Source: Bacillus cereus (GTDB taxonomy: Bacteria; Bacillota; Bacilli; Bacillales; Bacillaceae_G). From it: DNA of 64,000 nucleotides. Below, one piece after another: positions 61,385-64,000 of this stretch. The notes under the pieces were generated by a model, which saw nothing but the letters and a program-made list of their open reading frames with translations, did not search any database and was not told where the DNA came from. The position numbers were made by a program, and so were the translations under genes. Positions within the stretch are counted from its first letter, which is position 1. Every line of letters starts with the position of its first letter. Location: contig NZ_NUOT01000027.1 of NCBI RefSeq assembly GCF_002584535.1, forward strand, positions 97,748 to 161,747. The letters are read 5' to 3'.

Positions 61385-61987
61385 ATGGAACATAATATTC
61401 TAAAAGTCATTGCACTAGCTGAAAAACTAAAGTTTGAAATGAGACACAGTTGGCTATCTAACGGTCGACAAGAGAGTGTTGCTGAACATACGTGGCGTAT
61501 GTCGCTTATGGCTGTTTTAGTTCAGCCTTATTTAGATGAGAAAGTAAACATGGAAAAACTATTAAAAATGGTTATTATCCATGACCTTGTGGAAGCAGAA
61601 GCTGGGGATATTCCTGCTTTTGATACAATGAACAGCGAACAATTACAATTGCAAAAACAAGAAAATGAACAGAAAGCTATTTTAAATATTAAACATACAT
61701 TAAAGGGTTCTCTTGGGGATGAACTATATGATTTATGGATGGAGTTTGAAGCAAAAGAAACATACGAAGCGAAAGTGGCAAATGCTCTTGATAAACTAGA
61801 AGTTAAAATTCAGCATAACGAAGCTGACATCGATACGTGGCTTCCAATCGAACATAAAATGACATTCCAAGTTGCAAAACATACAGATTTTGACTCATTC
61901 TTATCTAAATTACAAAAAATTATTGAACTAGAAGGCGAAAAAAAATTAATTGCTGCCGGCATCGATGTCGAGGCATGTAAACAGTAA
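61385..61987 (+). CDS. HD domain phosphohydrolase, YfbR/HDDC2-like
   Basis: The 200-residue protein has the HD metal site: histidine in VAEHTWRMSLMA, the HD pair in VIIHDLVEAEAGDIP, and the late aspartate in ANALDKLEVKIQH. This set matches 5'-deoxynucleotidases such as YfbR. Substrate is inferred only. GAGGGGG lies 6 bases before the ATG. It is a single gene with its own terminator. Confidence 0.87.
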   Translation: MEHNILKVIALAEKLKFEMRHSWLSNGRQESVAEHTWRMSLMAVLVQPYLDEKVNMEKLLKMVIIHDLVEAEAGDIPAFDTMNSEQLQLQKQENEQKAILNIKHTLKGSLGDELYDLWMEFEAKETYEAKVANALDKLEVKIQHNEADIDTWLPIEHKMTFQVAKHTDFDSFLSKLQKIIELEGEKKLIAAGIDVEACKQ

Positions 61988-62014
61988 CAGCTCATGATTA
62001 ATGAGCTGTTTTTT
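61985..62014 (+). terminator. Terminator after the HD-domain gene
   Basis: The perfect 10-bp stem AACAGCTCAT/ATGAGCTGTT is followed by T5. Confidence 0.9.
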
Positions 62015-62115
62015 CATACTTTCGTATGGGCTATCCCTCATCCTTTTTATCGATTCATTCTAGAAATATATGGATTAAAATAAACTAAAAAATATAAGAA
62101 AGAAGGTATTATTTT

Positions 62116-62580
62116 ATGATTAAAGGATTATATGAAGCACATCTACCCGTTCGTAATCTAGAAGTATCCATACCGTTTTATGAATCATTGGGTTTAAAAC
62201 TATATAATAGATATGAGAATACTGCTTTCTTTTGGATTGTAGAAGAACAAAGTTGGCTAGGTCTTTGGGAGGGGGAAGAATATACAACTCCCTATCATCC
62301 GTCACTGCGACATATTGCATTTCAAGTAGACTTCGAGTTTCTTCATACATCTACTCAATGGCTGAAAGACCGAAGCATTGAACCCGTTCCATTTGGAAAT
62401 CGAATTACCACTGAACCTTTCGTTCGCCCTAACCAGGGCAATGCTTCTATTTATTTTAAAGACCCAGATGATAATAGTATTGAGTTTATTAGTTTTATCG
62501 ATGTTCCAGACGAACTAAAACATATTACAAAAAAACTTTCTTTAGAAGAGTGGAATGCGCTTTCACAATCCTATTTATGA
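62116..62580 (+). CDS. VOC (glyoxalase/bleomycin resistance) family protein
   Basis: The 154-residue protein has the VOC pattern: EAHLPVRNLEVSIPFYESLG at the start, the histidine in LRHIAFQVDFEF, and the glutamate in SIYFKDPDDNSIEFISF as the last metal ligand. It may be a dioxygenase, isomerase or resistance protein; no neighbour helps. GAAGG lies 9 bases before the ATG. A weak hairpin (GACTT/AAGTC, 62703-62718) may end it. Confidence 0.85.
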   Translation: MIKGLYEAHLPVRNLEVSIPFYESLGLKLYNRYENTAFFWIVEEQSWLGLWEGEEYTTPYHPSLRHIAFQVDFEFLHTSTQWLKDRSIEPVPFGNRITTEPFVRPNQGNASIYFKDPDDNSIEFISFIDVPDELKHITKKLSLEEWNALSQSYL

Positions 62581-62772
62581 TTAGATGGCTTTATAGCTAG
62601 ACCCCTCTGGGCAGTATACTTGCTCAAATCATTAGCATGAAACCTTTTTCATTAATCCTATTTCTTTCATCTTTTTGGCATTACATATTTTATAAAGAAA
62701 AATGACTTGTATAAGTCGCTTTTCTACATCAATTTTTTTATTCATGTTAAAAATCCTATTATATCGTAACAA

Positions 62773-62825
62773 AAATACCCCAAACAGAAAAAGAACAAAT
62801 ACATTCTTTTTTCCTTGGGGTATTT
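62773..62825 (-). terminator. Terminator after the GNAT gene
   Basis: The 11-bp stem AAATACCCCAA/TTGGGGTATTT encloses a further A/T-rich stem and is followed by T-rich sequence on the minus strand. Confidence 0.8.
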
Positions 62826-62844
62826 CTTATTTTCTTTATTCAAA

Positions 62845-63666
62845 TTAAAATTGATACTCAAATACGATGTAATCAAACAGGTTTGTAAACCCTAAGCTCT
62901 CCGCTATAGCAATTGAAGGTTTATTCACTTCCATACAGTCCCAATAAGGTACATAGCCTTGTTTGAAACATTCTTGAACAAATGCATGCGCGACTTTCTT
63001 GGCAAGATTCTTCCCTCGATGTTCTAGAATTGTCTCAATATTCACCGTATGCGTATTCTCACTTACAAATCCTGAAAAGCAAAGACTCACCACTTGATTC
63101 TCATACAAAATCACATACCCTATTCCTTTTTCAAAAAATAATTCCACCGAATTCCAAAATGATGTAATCTGTGAAACGAAAAATGATTGTTCGAGCAAAG
63201 AGTATGTTGCAAGATTTTCCCTCGTTACTTTTAATACTGTATATGTCTCATCAATCGTTGGTTCATTATATATTTTATACGCACCCTCATATAATTTGTA
63301 TACTTTTTGATTGGATTCCTCATATGATTGTTCACACAATATTTCTCTAATTGTACGATCCCATCCTACTTGATAACCAAATCCTTCAAACCACTTCAAG
63401 TCCAAACCGGCTGCTTCTTGTGCAATTTGTTCCCTTAAAACTTTTTTTATTTCAAGGTTAAACATTGTATTATTTGCATCACCAATAAATATAAAACCGT
63501 CTAAATTTCCAAGCCAAACTAAACCAGACCGTGGTTCGCTTACATTGTCTACAAATATGCGGCCCGAATTATTACCTTCAATGATAGCTTGCACTTCAAT
63601 TTGCCTTTCCTTGTCTAGAAGATGTTTGCAATTCATAAACTTGTTTTTCTGCAATTCGTATATCAT
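62845..63666 (-). CDS. GNAT family acetyltransferase
   Basis: The 273-residue protein has a C-terminal GNAT domain (VSLCFSGFVSENTHTVNIET, HRGKNLAKKVAHAFVQE with the acetyl-CoA loop, and VNKPSIAIAESLGF). The N-terminal 120 residues (for example PRSGLVWLGNLDGFIFIGD) are shared with the two-domain GNAT_acetyltr_2 group. Substrate unknown. GGAAGGG lies upstream of the ATG. Next to it at the right edge is a broken Nudix gene. Confidence 0.83.
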   Translation of the reverse strand: MIYELQKNKFMNCKHLLDKERQIEVQAIIEGNNSGRIFVDNVSEPRSGLVWLGNLDGFIFIGDANNTMFNLEIKKVLREQIAQEAAGLDLKWFEGFGYQVGWDRTIREILCEQSYEESNQKVYKLYEGAYKIYNEPTIDETYTVLKVTRENLATYSLLEQSFFVSQITSFWNSVELFFEKGIGYVILYENQVVSLCFSGFVSENTHTVNIETILEHRGKNLAKKVAHAFVQECFKQGYVPYWDCMEVNKPSIAIAESLGFTNLFDYIVFEYQF

Positions 63667-63697
63667 CTTTTTTCTTTCCCTTCCTATTTATCAGAGC

Positions 63698-64000
63698 TTA
63701 GGTTTCATCACTTGCTGTACAATCTATAAATCTCTGCAATAACTTTCTATCTTCTAGAAATAAAATGGTAATACCTTCTATCCCTTCACTTCTTTTCCAA
63801 TCCACTTCACAAATTAACTCATCTGGATCACATTTTTCTTTATTTCCTCCAATTATTTCGATCTCATAGTACAAAATATGAACATCCTATCCCGTTTCCT
63901 CTTTTACTTCCCGTATACAACACCCCTCAAAGGTTAGCTTATCTCATTTCCCATCATTATTTTTACATAATGCCGCTGCACCTCGAAATATTCCTCTCTC
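63698..64000 (-). pseudogene. Nudix hydrolase pseudogene (runs off the right edge)
   Basis: One frame encodes a recognisable Nudix protein (RGAAALCKNNDG, then CCIREVKEETG, then DVHILYYEIEIIGG). It carries in-frame stops at 63944-63946 (TGA) and 63887-63889 (TAG). The expected GGxxE-G part of the Nudix box is also disrupted. The 5' end lies outside the window. Confidence 0.7.

Noticed and set aside
1-64000. tRNA or rRNA genes, CRISPR arrays, insertion sequences and prophage
   Set aside because: Reading both strands I saw no cloverleaf with conserved loops, no regularly spaced repeats, no transposase or integrase and no phage gene.

Overview
The window is a chromosomal segment of a low-GC Gram-positive spore-former, almost certainly a member of the Bacillus cereus group. 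The support is a complete sspH-type spore protein gene, a second UMP kinase gene like the one known from B. anthracis, the MalS/AspA/FumC/NhaC gene set, strong GGAGG ribosome sites, many TTG/GTG starts, and Fur, Zur, CcpA and c-di-AMP control sites of Bacillus type. I see no tRNA, rRNA, CRISPR array, prophage or insertion sequence. Most genes are metabolic, transport or regulatory and are separated by clear intrinsic terminators.

Layout. 1-5.7 kb: C4-dicarboxylate/aspartate catabolism (transporter, aspartase, malic enzyme) beside a truncated GlnK-like sensor kinase; the transporter promoter carries a GlnL-type direct repeat and a cre site. 5.8-6.9 kb: a UMP kinase paralogue behind a possible leader peptide and attenuator. 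7-15 kb: a phospholipase D family protein, an ABC exporter with its two-component system, and a DUF445 protein. 15-19 kb: D-serine dehydratase, the wreck of an XRE-cupin regulator, and a full-length kdpA alone under a c-di-AMP (ydaO-type) riboswitch, with no kdpB or kdpC beside it. 19-22 kb: a BlaI/M56-protease pair next to a TlpA-like thioredoxin, an Lgt-like membrane protein and a tiny peptide gene, with BlaI-like operators in front of both transcription units. 22-30 kb: peptidase, MATE pump, GIY-YIG protein with a DUF2087 regulator, fumarase, TerC and NhaC.

30.7-36.9 kb is the most striking part. An MFS exporter, an IucA/IucC synthetase and an ornithine/alanine-racemase-like enzyme run on the minus strand, divergent from a second IucA/IucC synthetase, with a Fur box between them. 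This is the gene content and arrangement of the staphylococcal staphyloferrin A locus (sfaABC-sfaD) and suggests a citrate/amino-acid siderophore. 37-40.4 kb holds a Zur-controlled divergon (ycgRQ-like permease pair against a COG0523 GTPase). A 56-residue fbpA gene with its own Fur box lies at 42.7 kb, so metal limitation is a theme of 30-43 kb.

43-64 kb is a string of small units: BNR-repeat protein, ECF sigma/anti-sigma pair, PP2C-like protein, a MarR operon, a serine hydrolase whose best start codon is ATA, cupin, lipoprotein, an MFS pump divergent from an XRE-TPR regulator with paired operators, sspH, azlCD beside a broken TrmB regulator, Nudix, HD, VOC and GNAT proteins, and a broken Nudix gene at the right edge. 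Several small genes (fbpA, sspH and three or four short membrane peptides) were found by reading the sequence directly.
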